The notes under the pieces were generated by a model. The model searched no databases. It was not told where the DNA came from and worked only from the letters and a program-made list of their open reading frames with translations. Shown here one piece after another: positions 7,951 through 15,371 of a DNA stretch of 64,000 bases. How positions within the stretch are numbered: position 1 is the first letter of the stretch; each line of letters begins with the position of its first letter. The stretch comes from Hellea balneolensis DSM 19091. Lineage in GTDB: Bacteria; Pseudomonadota; Alphaproteobacteria; Caulobacterales; Maricaulaceae. The stretch lies in the NCBI RefSeq assembly GCF_000428525.1, contig NZ_AUAC01000002.1, forward strand, positions 930,001 through 994,000, written 5' to 3'. A program made the translations under genes and the position numbers.

Positions 7951-9089
7951 TCTTCGGGCGGCACGCGCGGCGTGTCGATACGTTGAGGTATCTCTGCGGG
8001 CGGGTTCTGCACAGGGATTTCTTGCGGAATATCACGCGGCGCTTCGGGAGTTACGTCAGGCGCTATTTCATTCGGTGTCTTTGGTATGGTTGCCGGGTCA
8101 ATGGGCGGGATTTCAACAGGCGGTGTCTGTCCCAGAAGTTGCGGTTGGGGCGTTTGGCTTTGAAGCGATGTGTCAGTCATATCAGTCTTGGTCATATCAA
8201 TATCGTCCTTCTCTTTGGCAGAATCTTGCGGGAGGCTTTGCTTTGCCGCGTCTAAAACCTCCTCCAATGTCACCTTTGTTTCTGGTGCTGGTGCCGGGGC
8301 CGTATCAGCTTCGGCATTGGGTGTTTGCGGCGCGGAGCTTTCTGGCGCTATTTCAATAGGCCTCAGTTCAACAACGCATGACGCGTAATTTGAGTTCCGA
8401 ATTACCGCCATTCGTTTTCGCAAAGTTCCTGCCCGCCCCCTCACGAATTTTGTCGGCGGGTCCAATCGCCACTTATTAGGACTGGGAAGCACAGCTGCCA
8501 ACAGGGCCGCTTCTTGTTGTGATAATTTATTTGCCGATTTACCGAAACGGGCTTGAGCAGCGGCTTCAATACCAAAAACTCCGTCCCCCCATTCGGCAAC
8601 ATTTAGATAAACCTCCATAACGCGCGGCTTACCCCAAGCGAAATCAATCAAGCTAGCGAACCACGCTTCACCTGCTTTGCGAACATAACCACCTCCATTC
8701 CAGAAGAAGACATTTTTCGCCGTTTGCTGCGTAATGGTTGAGCCGCCGCGCCGCCGCCCGCCTTCTTGATTGTCCTCAAAAGCTTGTTCAATAGCCTCCC
8801 AGTCAATACCTTCATGTTCACAAAAACGGCTATCTTCGCCGCCCATCACGGCTTCAACTACAAAAGGCGAGATGTCCTCCAACCGTGTCCAGTCACGCTT
8901 TATATCTTCCCCGCTAAGGCCGCGCTGCATCATCAATATAGTTGTCGGAACAGGAAAAAAGCGCAAAGCCACTGCATAAAGGTTCACAGCGAGAAATATG
9001 AGTAAAGCTAAACGAACAAAATTGCCGAGCCACATGGCAAAAGACCGGCGCCTTATTTTTAAAGACTTATCAGTCAATCTTAAAATCAC
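7947..9089 (-). CDS. mtgA: Monofunctional peptidoglycan glycosyltransferase with Pro-rich extension
   Basis: A 380-residue GT51 enzyme that polymerises lipid II into glycan strands in the periplasm. One membrane anchor (about residues 20-42) precedes the catalytic domain. The catalytic Glu lies in GGEDSRFCEHEGIDW, followed by RRRGGSTITQQTAKN, and KPRVMEVYLNVAEWGDGVFG is split as the usual later motifs. The family normally ends near residue 230-240. Here about 140 further residues are rich in Pro, Thr and acidic groups (PPVEIPPIDPATIP). The start is a GTG at 9089 inside ppk2; an internal ATG at 9035 is the alternative. The gene overlaps ppk2 by 20 bases. Confidence 0.9.
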   Translation of the reverse strand: MILRLTDKSLKIRRRSFAMWLGNFVRLALLIFLAVNLYAVALRFFPVPTTILMMQRGLSGEDIKRDWTRLEDISPFVVEAVMGGEDSRFCEHEGIDWEAIEQAFEDNQEGGRRRGGSTITQQTAKNVFFWNGGGYVRKAGEAWFASLIDFAWGKPRVMEVYLNVAEWGDGVFGIEAAAQARFGKSANKLSQQEAALLAAVLPSPNKWRLDPPTKFVRGRAGTLRKRMAVIRNSNYASCVVELRPIEIAPESSAPQTPNAEADTAPAPAPETKVTLEEVLDAAKQSLPQDSAKEKDDIDMTKTDMTDTSLQSQTPQPQLLGQTPPVEIPPIDPATIPKTPNEIAPDVTPEAPRDIPQEIPVQNPPAEIPQRIDTPRVPPED

Positions 9090-9882
9090 TCGGACGGTAA
9101 CCTGGGTCAGGGTATTCCGGGTTCATCTGCTCCAGTGTGTCTTTAACAATACCGCTGATAATAGCCCCGCGCGTTGAACGACTGTCTGAGGGAATGATAT
9201 GCCAAGGCGCGTGATCAGTACTGGTGCGCTGCACCATGGTCTCATAAGCCTGCATAAAATCAGGCCATAATTTGCGATCCTCAAGGTCACCAGGATTAAA
9301 CTTCCACCGCTTGTGCGGCTCTTCCAAGCGCTCCCTCAACCGCTCACCTTGCGTTTCATGACTAATATGCAGCATGAATTTTAAAATCCTTGTGCCATTT
9401 TCCGTCAGGTGCCGCTCAAAATTATTGATTTGCTCATAGCGCTGCTCAATTTTCGCGGCGGGGGCAAAGTTTCTAACTTTGACAACCAGAACATCTTCAT
9501 AATGACTGCGGTTAAAGACTGTAATTTCACCTTTACCGGGGCAGACATTATGAATGCGCCAGAGGTAGTCTTGAGCAAGTTCACGTTTGGTGGGCGCTTT
9601 AAAGCTTGCGACCTTTACATTAAGCGGCGGCGTGCGGTGCAGTATAGCCGCCGTGGTGCCGTCCTTACCCGAGGTGTCCATTCCTTGCAAAACGATGAGT
9701 AATGACCGGTCAGCTTCACCATAAAGCTTATGCGCCAAAGGCTGTATCGCTTTGGCATGATCCTTAATCGCCGCGCGGGCGGAGGACTTACCTGAGAAGA
9801 TATCAACCTCTGTAGGGCATTTTGACAATTCAAATTTTGCCCCGCCCTCGGCAATGAATTTGTCGGCATAGGTGTTTGGCAT
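9070..9882 (-). CDS. ppk2: Polyphosphate kinase 2 family protein
   Basis: A 270-residue PPK2-family phosphotransferase that moves phosphate between polyphosphate and nucleotides. The P-loop GMDTSGKDGT lies at 67-76 and the Walker B/lid region is FNRSHYEDVLV. The C-terminal HIIPSDSRSTRGAII is also typical. One PPK2 domain is present, of usual length. Its preference (AMP, ADP or GDP) cannot be read safely from sequence. GGAG sits six bases before the ATG. It begins 12 bases after the putative anti-sigma gene and overlaps mtgA, so it is probably co-transcribed with the sigma operon, tying polyphosphate use to that regulon. Confidence 0.9.
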   Translation of the reverse strand: MPNTYADKFIAEGGAKFELSKCPTEVDIFSGKSSARAAIKDHAKAIQPLAHKLYGEADRSLLIVLQGMDTSGKDGTTAAILHRTPPLNVKVASFKAPTKRELAQDYLWRIHNVCPGKGEITVFNRSHYEDVLVVKVRNFAPAAKIEQRYEQINNFERHLTENGTRILKFMLHISHETQGERLRERLEEPHKRWKFNPGDLEDRKLWPDFMQAYETMVQRTSTDHAPWHIIPSDSRSTRGAIISGIVKDTLEQMNPEYPDPGYRPSDFKID

Positions 9883-9893
9883 ATCGGCTCCGA

Positions 9894-10247
9894 TTAGAAA
9901 ATATCAGAAGCTTTCCTATCAAAGGCCGCCCAAAGAACAAAGCTTAAAAGGACAAGACCCGCAATACTCCATACTGAAAAGGGGAGTGCTTCTGCTTGAG
10001 GCCATGACGGAATCGCGACTTGTATTTTTGCTATCATATTTAAAAGAGCCGGAAACTGACTAGCCGCAATAAGCCCGCCGGCAAATGACGCCCCATAAAT
10101 GGACACGCGGCGAATGCGCTCTTGACGCTTAGACTTCACTTCAATTTGAGCCATTAGGTTTTGCGTAAACCCATCCTCTGGGACAGGCGCAGTATAATTG
10201 GCCAATACATCTTTGAAGAGGTTATCATTTGGATCTTGCATCATCAT
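9894..10247 (-). CDS. Small two-helix membrane protein, putative anti-sigma factor
   Basis: A 117-residue protein with a soluble N-terminal half (about 1-45) and two hydrophobic segments at about 47-70 and 90-110. The start overlaps the sigma-factor stop as TAATG, so translation is coupled. Alphaproteobacterial ECF sigma genes are commonly followed by a small membrane anti-sigma factor, and position plus topology suggest that role here. No zinc-binding anti-sigma motif (HxxxCxxC) is visible, so the assignment is by context. Three consecutive ATG codons make the exact start uncertain by two residues. Confidence 0.72.
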   Translation of the reverse strand: MMMQDPNDNLFKDVLANYTAPVPEDGFTQNLMAQIEVKSKRQERIRRVSIYGASFAGGLIAASQFPALLNMIAKIQVAIPSWPQAEALPFSVWSIAGLVLLSFVLWAAFDRKASDIF

Positions 10248-10735
10248 TAATGTACCTTTTCATAGGCGCTAAGGAAAGTCCTGAGTTTGTCTTTACCTCG
10301 CGAGACGTGAGATTTCACCGTGCCAAGCGGCAAATCCGTAGCCAATGCAGCCTCGCTATGGCTCATGCCATAGGATAAACAAAGTATCACAACAGCGCGG
10401 CATTCAGTGGGAAGGCTATTCATGGCCGCCTCAATATCCATTTTGAGTCCCGCAGGCGCCTCTAAGGGATCCTCATCGATATGACTTTTAGCCAAGCCGC
10501 GCCGCCTCGCCTCTTTGCGTTGGTGATCGATAAAACTGCGATAAGCAATTTGAAAAAGCCATGACTTTGCAGCCTTGCTCTCTCTTAAGCCGTGTCGCTG
10601 CTCATAAGCTTTCATGAAACATATTTGCGCCAAGTCATCTGCCAAAGCGGTCTCTCTCGTGAGCCGCCGCAGGAAGGCCCGTATCGCGCCCTGATGGGCG
10701 CGAATGAGCGGTTCAAATGTGTCCCCAGACGTGAT
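10247..10735 (-). CDS. ECF-type RNA polymerase sigma factor, non-standard start
   Basis: A sigma-70 family protein with region 2 (LADDLAQICFMKAYEQ ... SWLFQIAYRSFIDHQRKE) and region 4 (TECRAVVILCLSYGMSHSEA ... LGTVKSHVSRGKDKL). The first standard start in frame is TTG at 10645, which would cut off the first helix of region 2. Homology clearly runs upstream (LIRAHQGAIRAFLRRLTRET) to the stop at 10739-10741, where no ATG, GTG or TTG exists. I propose initiation at ATC (10735), with GAAG eight bases upstream, or at ATT (10705). It follows the DUF6249-like gene in the same frame and precedes its putative anti-sigma. Confidence 0.8.
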   Translation of the reverse strand: MTSGDTFEPLIRAHQGAIRAFLRRLTRETALADDLAQICFMKAYEQRHGLRESKAAKSWLFQIAYRSFIDHQRKEARRRGLAKSHIDEDPLEAPAGLKMDIEAAMNSLPTECRAVVILCLSYGMSHSEAALATDLPLGTVKSHVSRGKDKLRTFLSAYEKVH

Positions 10736-10738
10736 CGT

Positions 10739-11107
10739 TTAATCTTCAGGATTCTTGCGGCTGATGAATGTCCAAAGACCAATATAAGCCAAGCCAACCA
10801 AGAGGGGGAACATGGCGAAGCCGCCAAAGACTTGCTGGGCCTCTTTCTCAGGAATGGCACTTCCTAGGATTATTGTTGCAATAGCCAAGGCAATCAAAAT
10901 CAAGCCTGTGCGCAAATCACCATGCTTACGTTTAGGCCGAATACCCAAAGCCCGAATAGTTTCAGGCGTCAGAGCCTCTCCTTTATCAACCATTGCTTTC
11001 ATCACTTCAGTTGCGGCTTTTTGGGTTTTGTGCCGATAAGCACTAACAGCCCAAATCGCCGCCGGTATACTTGCGAATAAAACAACACCTACAATTTCAT
11101 CTGACAT
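10739..11107 (-). CDS. DUF6249-like membrane protein
   Basis: A 122-residue membrane protein. One hydrophobic segment is at the N-terminus (about 5-22), and two lie at about 70-87 and 95-113. Between them is a charged stretch containing EALTPETIRALG. Its shape and its place directly before an ECF sigma gene match what I recall of the DUF6249 family; its function is unknown. A GGAGA Shine-Dalgarno precedes the ATG at 11107. It is the first gene of a minus-strand run continuing with the sigma factor, the putative anti-sigma factor, ppk2 and mtgA. Its stop codon is in frame with the sigma-factor gene. Confidence 0.75.
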   Translation of the reverse strand: MSDEIVGVVLFASIPAAIWAVSAYRHKTQKAATEVMKAMVDKGEALTPETIRALGIRPKRKHGDLRTGLILIALAIATIILGSAIPEKEAQQVFGGFAMFPLLVGLAYIGLWTFISRKNPED

Positions 11108-11230
11108 AATCGTCTCCTTTTCATCTGATTATACCCTTAAGACGTTACAACTTATTCATTTGGATGCAGCAGTGTAAAAAATTTCTGCAATTTTCCTTTT
11201 CATGCGTATAATGAAGTAAAGGATATTATT

Positions 11231-11854
11231 ATGAGATATTTTGCATTACCTATTACGGCCACATTCCTCACGGTCTCGGCCTGCAGCCAAGCGGCAGAAC
11301 CCACGTCATCTTCACAGCCCACAATCTCTAGCCCAGCTCTTGACATGAAACCGATTGGAAACTGGATTGTCGTAAAGGCTGACAGCCATATTAAGTTCAC
11401 AGCCACCCAGCAAGGCAAAGGCTTTACAGGCGAATTTGAAAACTATGATGTGCTGATTAATTTTAACGAAGACGCTATCGACGCGGCCAGTGTGGTGGCC
11501 GAAATTGATGTGTCGTCTATCAGCACAGGTGACGAAGAACGCGATAGCACACTTATCGGGACAGATTGGTTTAATGTAAAAAGCATCCCAAAAGCGGTAT
11601 TTAGGTCGGACGATTTCATCAAGACAGGCGATAAGCGTTACGAAGCGCGCGGAACCCTTTCCATGAAAGACACTTCGCAGCCCCTTACCCTGCCTTTCAC
11701 GCTCGATATTACAGGCTCAAAAGCTGAAATGGACGCCGAGCTTACGCTGGACCGCACTCTATGGAATGTAGGCGCTGGCTCATGGGCAACAGATGAATGG
11801 GTCAGTACAAAAGTCGTAGTGGATATAAAAATTTCGGCAGAGAACCCGAATTAA
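11231..11854 (+). CDS. YceI-like lipoprotein
   Basis: A 207-residue YceI-family protein, a lipocalin-like beta barrel known in relatives to bind polyisoprenoids in the periplasm. The signal peptide ends in a lipobox-like VSAC (Cys18), followed by a Ser/Pro linker. The barrel begins with NWIVVKADSHIKFTATQQGK and contains GTDWFNVKSIPKAVF and GTLSMKDTSQPLTLPF, typical YceI segments. AAAGGA sits seven bases before the ATG, and a TATAAT at 11207-11212 may be the -10 element. Its stop shares the TTAA tetranucleotide with the convergent lepB gene. A second YceI gene lies on the far side of lepB. Confidence 0.88.
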   Translation: MRYFALPITATFLTVSACSQAAEPTSSSQPTISSPALDMKPIGNWIVVKADSHIKFTATQQGKGFTGEFENYDVLINFNEDAIDAASVVAEIDVSSISTGDEERDSTLIGTDWFNVKSIPKAVFRSDDFIKTGDKRYEARGTLSMKDTSQPLTLPFTLDITGSKAEMDAELTLDRTLWNVGAGSWATDEWVSTKVVVDIKISAENPN

Positions 11855-12627
11855 AGCTTCTTCATCGCCCGGAAAGGCGGGCAATACATGTTCTCTTCGT
11901 CCTTACAGCGTTTAAACGAGAACATCATAAGGTCGGCCCGACCAATAAGGTGATCGAGCGGCACGTATCCTGGCCCTAAGTTCGCACGGCTGTCGGTGGA
12001 GTTATCTCTGTTATCCCCCATGAAAAAGACGTGTCCTTGGGGCACAAGAAACTTTTCAGTCGTATCAAGATTACCGCCATCTGTTTGCTCGTAGATTATA
12101 TTTGTGCCGTCCATATCGGGAAGCGTTTCTTCGAACACATCCACCCCGACAACGCTGCCCAAATGTTGTCTGTATAGAAAGTTATCAATATTTTCGCGGG
12201 GAACTAAAACGTCATTTATAAACAACCTACCGCGATGCATGCGGATCGTGTCACCCGGCAGCCCAACCACGCGCTTAATCATAACAATACCAGATTTCGG
12301 ATTGCGAAAAACAGCAACATCGCCTCGCTTGGGTAATTTGCTGAATATTTTGCCGTCTTTGAGAAAGGGCAATTTATGCAGGTTAAACGGAGCTGAGTGG
12401 CGTGAATATCCATAGGCAAATTTCGACACATAAAGATGATCGCCTACTTCAAGAGTGGGCTGCATCGACTCTGACGGTATTTTATAATGCCCCCAAACAA
12501 ATGTCAGAAAGGCCAGCATAACAACAGCCAAGCCCGCAAAAAATTTTACTTCAGCCAGAATACGTTGGCCTATAGAGGGTTTTTCAGTCTCGCTCGCGTC
12601 GGTCTCAATAGATGTGTCATTCGTCAT
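11851..12627 (-). CDS. lepB: Signal peptidase I
   Basis: A 258-residue type I signal peptidase that cleaves Sec and Tat signal peptides at the outer face of the inner membrane. One membrane anchor lies at about residues 27-45. The catalytic Ser is S54 in IPSESMQPTL and the general-base Lys is K118 in GIVMIKRVVGLPGD. The box E motif is FMGDNRDNSTDSR. Length and layout are normal for alphaproteobacteria. It is flanked on both sides by plus-strand YceI lipoprotein genes. lepB often sits with acpS, rnc and era in this class, so the location here is atypical. Confidence 0.95.
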   Translation of the reverse strand: MTNDTSIETDASETEKPSIGQRILAEVKFFAGLAVVMLAFLTFVWGHYKIPSESMQPTLEVGDHLYVSKFAYGYSRHSAPFNLHKLPFLKDGKIFSKLPKRGDVAVFRNPKSGIVMIKRVVGLPGDTIRMHRGRLFINDVLVPRENIDNFLYRQHLGSVVGVDVFEETLPDMDGTNIIYEQTDGGNLDTTEKFLVPQGHVFFMGDNRDNSTDSRANLGPGYVPLDHLIGRADLMMFSFKRCKDEENMYCPPFRAMKKL

Positions 12628-12700
12628 AACCCGCCAATGCCGCGATATGGCCGCATTATCAAGTGTTTCATTCTGTCATTTGCGTAACTATAATAGAGCC

Positions 12701-13306
12701 ATGATGCGTGCACTTACAGTTTCTCTCGCCTTTGGGCTTTTATCCGCTTGTGCCACACCGCCTGTTCTCGAACCTGCGGCGGCGCCAACTGGTAATTATA
12801 TACTCGACCCCACTCATGCCAGCGTAACGTGGTCGCTCTCTCATGCGGGATTGTCCAATTACACGGCACGATTTGATGATATTTCAGGAGTGCTGGATTT
12901 TGACTCCGCAGCACCGCAGAATAGCACAGTCGATATCCGTATTGACCCCAAGAGTGTTTCAACCGGATTACCTAAATTTGACGAGGAGCTCGCGGCAAGC
13001 GGTAATTATTTTGATGCCAATACATTCCCTGAAATTCGTTTTGTTTCGACCGGTATTAAACTGACGGGCGAAGCAATGGGACTCATAACAGGCGATCTCA
13101 CCCTAAAAGGCGTAACCAAGCCTGTGACATTGGACGTGACATTTAACGGCGCGGGTAAATCCTTCGGCAATCCCGGAAAGACACTCGGCTTTTCCGCATC
13201 AACCAAATTCCTGCGCTCAGACTTTAATATGGGGCACCTTGTTTCGTTCGGGATCGGCGATGAAGTGGCCCTTCGCATTGAGACGGAATTTAACGAAGCG
13301 CAATGA
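12701..13306 (+). CDS. YceI-like lipoprotein
   Basis: A second YceI-family lipoprotein of about 201 residues. The lipobox is LSAC in ALTVSLAFGLLSACA. The mature domain opens with NYILDPTHASVTWSLSHAGL and contains FDANTFPEIRFVSTG and GDLTLKGVTKPVTLDV, classic YceI strands. Two ATG codons (12701 and 12704) begin the reading frame; AGAG at 12695-12698 favours the second. The longer frame from 12614 lacks a signal peptide. The stop overlaps the tsaC start as ATGA. It differs from the 11231 copy in sequence, so the pair is not a recent duplication. Confidence 0.88.
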   Translation: MMRALTVSLAFGLLSACATPPVLEPAAAPTGNYILDPTHASVTWSLSHAGLSNYTARFDDISGVLDFDSAAPQNSTVDIRIDPKSVSTGLPKFDEELAASGNYFDANTFPEIRFVSTGIKLTGEAMGLITGDLTLKGVTKPVTLDVTFNGAGKSFGNPGKTLGFSASTKFLRSDFNMGHLVSFGIGDEVALRIETEFNEAQ

Positions 13307-13872
13307 CGTCTTTGTCTAAAATCATAACTGTGATAAGTGAATGCGGAGTTTGTGTCCTACCCACTGAAACCGTTTATGGTGTTGCCTGCCTCGCAGATAA
13401 TTCCCGAGCCATTGACCGCGTTTATGCCATTAAAGGCCGTGACTTTGATAAACCCTTAGCCGTTTGTGTGCGAGACATAAAGACTGCCAAAACTCTTGCA
13501 AAATTTGACAAAACAGCATTGCAGCTTGCCAATGAGTTTTGGCCTGGACCTTTGACGCTCGTCCTACCTGTGGAAAACAAAAAACTAGATAGTCGCTGTT
13601 ACCAAGGCAACACCATAGCTCTGCGCTGTCCCGACATTGCTTGGCGCGAACATTTTAAACAGCCCCTCGCCCTGACCAGCGCCAATAAGTCCGGCGAGCC
13701 TGCCGCAACTACTGCTCAGTCGGACTTAGATGTGGATGCCGTACTCGATACGGGGCCGAGCCGTGAGAAAATTCCGTCCACTATTCTTATGGTTCAAGAT
13801 GGTGCAATTAAATGTCTTCGCGAGGGGGCCTTAAATGCGGCTGCTCTGGCCGCTTTCGATATAGAGTGGTAG
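13303..13872 (+). CDS. tsaC: L-threonylcarbamoyladenylate synthase (Sua5/YrdC/YciO family)
   Basis: A 189-residue short-form TsaC that makes threonylcarbamoyl-AMP from threonine, bicarbonate and ATP, the first step of tRNA t6A37 synthesis. Family motifs are PTETVYGVAC, KGRDFDKPLAV, FWPGPLTLVLP and LTSANKSGEPA. The extra C-terminal Sua5 domain is absent, as in E. coli TsaC. It is translationally coupled to the upstream YceI gene and followed one base later by an FAD oxidoreductase gene. The t6A partner TsaE is encoded at 44906-45340, so the pathway is split in the chromosome. Confidence 0.92.
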   Translation: MTSLSKIITVISECGVCVLPTETVYGVACLADNSRAIDRVYAIKGRDFDKPLAVCVRDIKTAKTLAKFDKTALQLANEFWPGPLTLVLPVENKKLDSRCYQGNTIALRCPDIAWREHFKQPLALTSANKSGEPAATTAQSDLDVDAVLDTGPSREKIPSTILMVQDGAIKCLREGALNAAALAAFDIEW

Positions 13873-13873
13873 A

Positions 13874-15262
13874 ATGCTAGACGGACTTAAGGCCCTGAAA
13901 TCCGCCTTGCCCGCTGCGGCGTGGACGCAGGACGCGGATATTATCGCGCCGCACCTTGTGGAATGGCGGGATAAATATTTTGGCAAAACACCACTCATGC
14001 TCACCCCACGCTCAACGGCAGAAGTCTCAGAGGCGGTGAAAGTCTGCGCGGCGCATGGGCTCAAGATTGTTCCGCAAGGCGGCAATACAGGATTGGTGGG
14101 CGGGCAAACACCCCAAGGCGAGGTTCTATTCTCCCTTAAAAAAATGACCACCATTCGCGCTGTGGACGCTGTCAATAATGCTATGACCGCCGAAGCAGGC
14201 GCGACTCTGCAATCTGTGCATGACGCCGCCGATAAAGCCAACAGGAAATTTCCGCTCTTCCTCGCCTCGCAAGGCTCTTGCACCATTGGCGGCAATCTTT
14301 CGACTAATGCGGGCGGGAACCATGTTCTGAAATATGGCACGACCAAAGACTTAGTTTTCGGTGTTGAAGCCGTACTAGCCAGCGGGGAGATATACAATGG
14401 CCTGACGAGCCTTCGAAAAGATAATACGGGCTATGATTTATCGCGCCTATTCCTCGGTGCAGAAGGCACGCTTGGCATTATCACGGCAGCAAGCCTGAAA
14501 CTCTTCCCAAAAGCCAGCTACACACAGCGCGTCATCACGACCGTGGAAAGTCCCGCCAAAGCGCTCGACCTGCTGGAGCATTGCCGTGCAAGCGGACGGC
14601 TCGGCATGTTTGAAGTGATGCCCCAGATTGGGTTCAACGCTGTCGTAAGTAACATCCCCGACCAGAGAGACCCGTTTGAAACGTCTTACACTTGGTATGT
14701 CATCATTGATTGGGACTTTGAAACCGAGGCCGAAGGATCAGCATTAGCGGAGAAGCTCTTAAGCTCTGCGTTTGAAAAAGACCTCATCCGCGATGCCGTC
14801 ATTGCGCAAAACGAAACCCAAGCCGCGCAAATTATGTCCCTGCGCGAGAACATGTCGGCAGGACAAAAGTTCTTAGGCGGCTCAATCAAGTTCGACATCA
14901 CCGTCCCGCTCAATACGATTCCCGCCTTTTTCAAAAAAGCCGATGCCGCAATGGAAGCTCAGATTCCTGGCTCCCGCCCTGTTGGCTTTGGGCATTTTGG
15001 CGACGGCAATATTCATTACAATATCGCCCAGCCTGTCGGCATGGATAAAGAAGAGTTTCTCAATCAATGGCAATCCGTCTCTGAAATCGTTTTTGATATT
15101 GTCGGCGAGTTTGGCGGGTCTATTTCTGCCGAACACGGCATCGGCATCATGAAAAAAACGGATCTCGCAAAGCGCGCCGACCCTGTGAAAATGGCAATGA
15201 TGCGGTCGATAAAGCAGGCACTCGACCCCGACAACATAATGAATCCACGGGTTATGATTTGA
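13874..15262 (+). CDS. FAD-binding 2-hydroxyacid dehydrogenase (GlcD/D2HGDH type)
   Basis: A 462-residue flavoenzyme of the FAD-binding-4/FAD-oxidase C family, which oxidises D-2-hydroxyacids such as D-lactate, glycolate or D-2-hydroxyglutarate. The FAD-binding part holds PQGGNTGLVGGQTP and GSCTIGGNLSTNAGGN. The C-terminal part ends with the typical GFGHFGDGNIHYNI and SAEHGIGIMKK. There is no Fe-S domain or membrane segment. By overall pattern D-2-hydroxyglutarate dehydrogenase is the nearest fit, but the substrate is not decided. Coding begins one base after the tsaC stop, so the two are co-transcribed. Confidence 0.88.
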   Translation: MLDGLKALKSALPAAAWTQDADIIAPHLVEWRDKYFGKTPLMLTPRSTAEVSEAVKVCAAHGLKIVPQGGNTGLVGGQTPQGEVLFSLKKMTTIRAVDAVNNAMTAEAGATLQSVHDAADKANRKFPLFLASQGSCTIGGNLSTNAGGNHVLKYGTTKDLVFGVEAVLASGEIYNGLTSLRKDNTGYDLSRLFLGAEGTLGIITAASLKLFPKASYTQRVITTVESPAKALDLLEHCRASGRLGMFEVMPQIGFNAVVSNIPDQRDPFETSYTWYVIIDWDFETEAEGSALAEKLLSSAFEKDLIRDAVIAQNETQAAQIMSLRENMSAGQKFLGGSIKFDITVPLNTIPAFFKKADAAMEAQIPGSRPVGFGHFGDGNIHYNIAQPVGMDKEEFLNQWQSVSEIVFDIVGEFGGSISAEHGIGIMKKTDLAKRADPVKMAMMRSIKQALDPDNIMNPRVMI

Positions 15263-15283
15263 ACTCTCAATTATTGCCCCCTA

Positions 15284-15351
15284 TCCGATTTTCGTGAAAA
15301 TCGGACGAATCACAATTGTAAATCGTCCAAAACTCCCTATGTATATTGGAC
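15284..15351 (+). promoter_or_regulatory. Inverted repeats and possible promoter ahead of the AAA+ operon
   Basis: A perfect 9-bp dyad TCCGATTTT/AAAATCGGA (15284-15292, 15297-15305) has no T tail. A second dyad GTCCAA/TTGGAC lies at 15325-15330 and 15346-15351. A possible promoter TTGTAA (15315)-N18-TATGTA (15339) falls between them. The block ends about 20 bases before the ATG at 15372, whose Shine-Dalgarno is GGGGAG. These could be operators; the promoter assignment is weak. Confidence 0.35.
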
Positions 15352-15371
15352 ACAAATAGGGGAGACGATAT

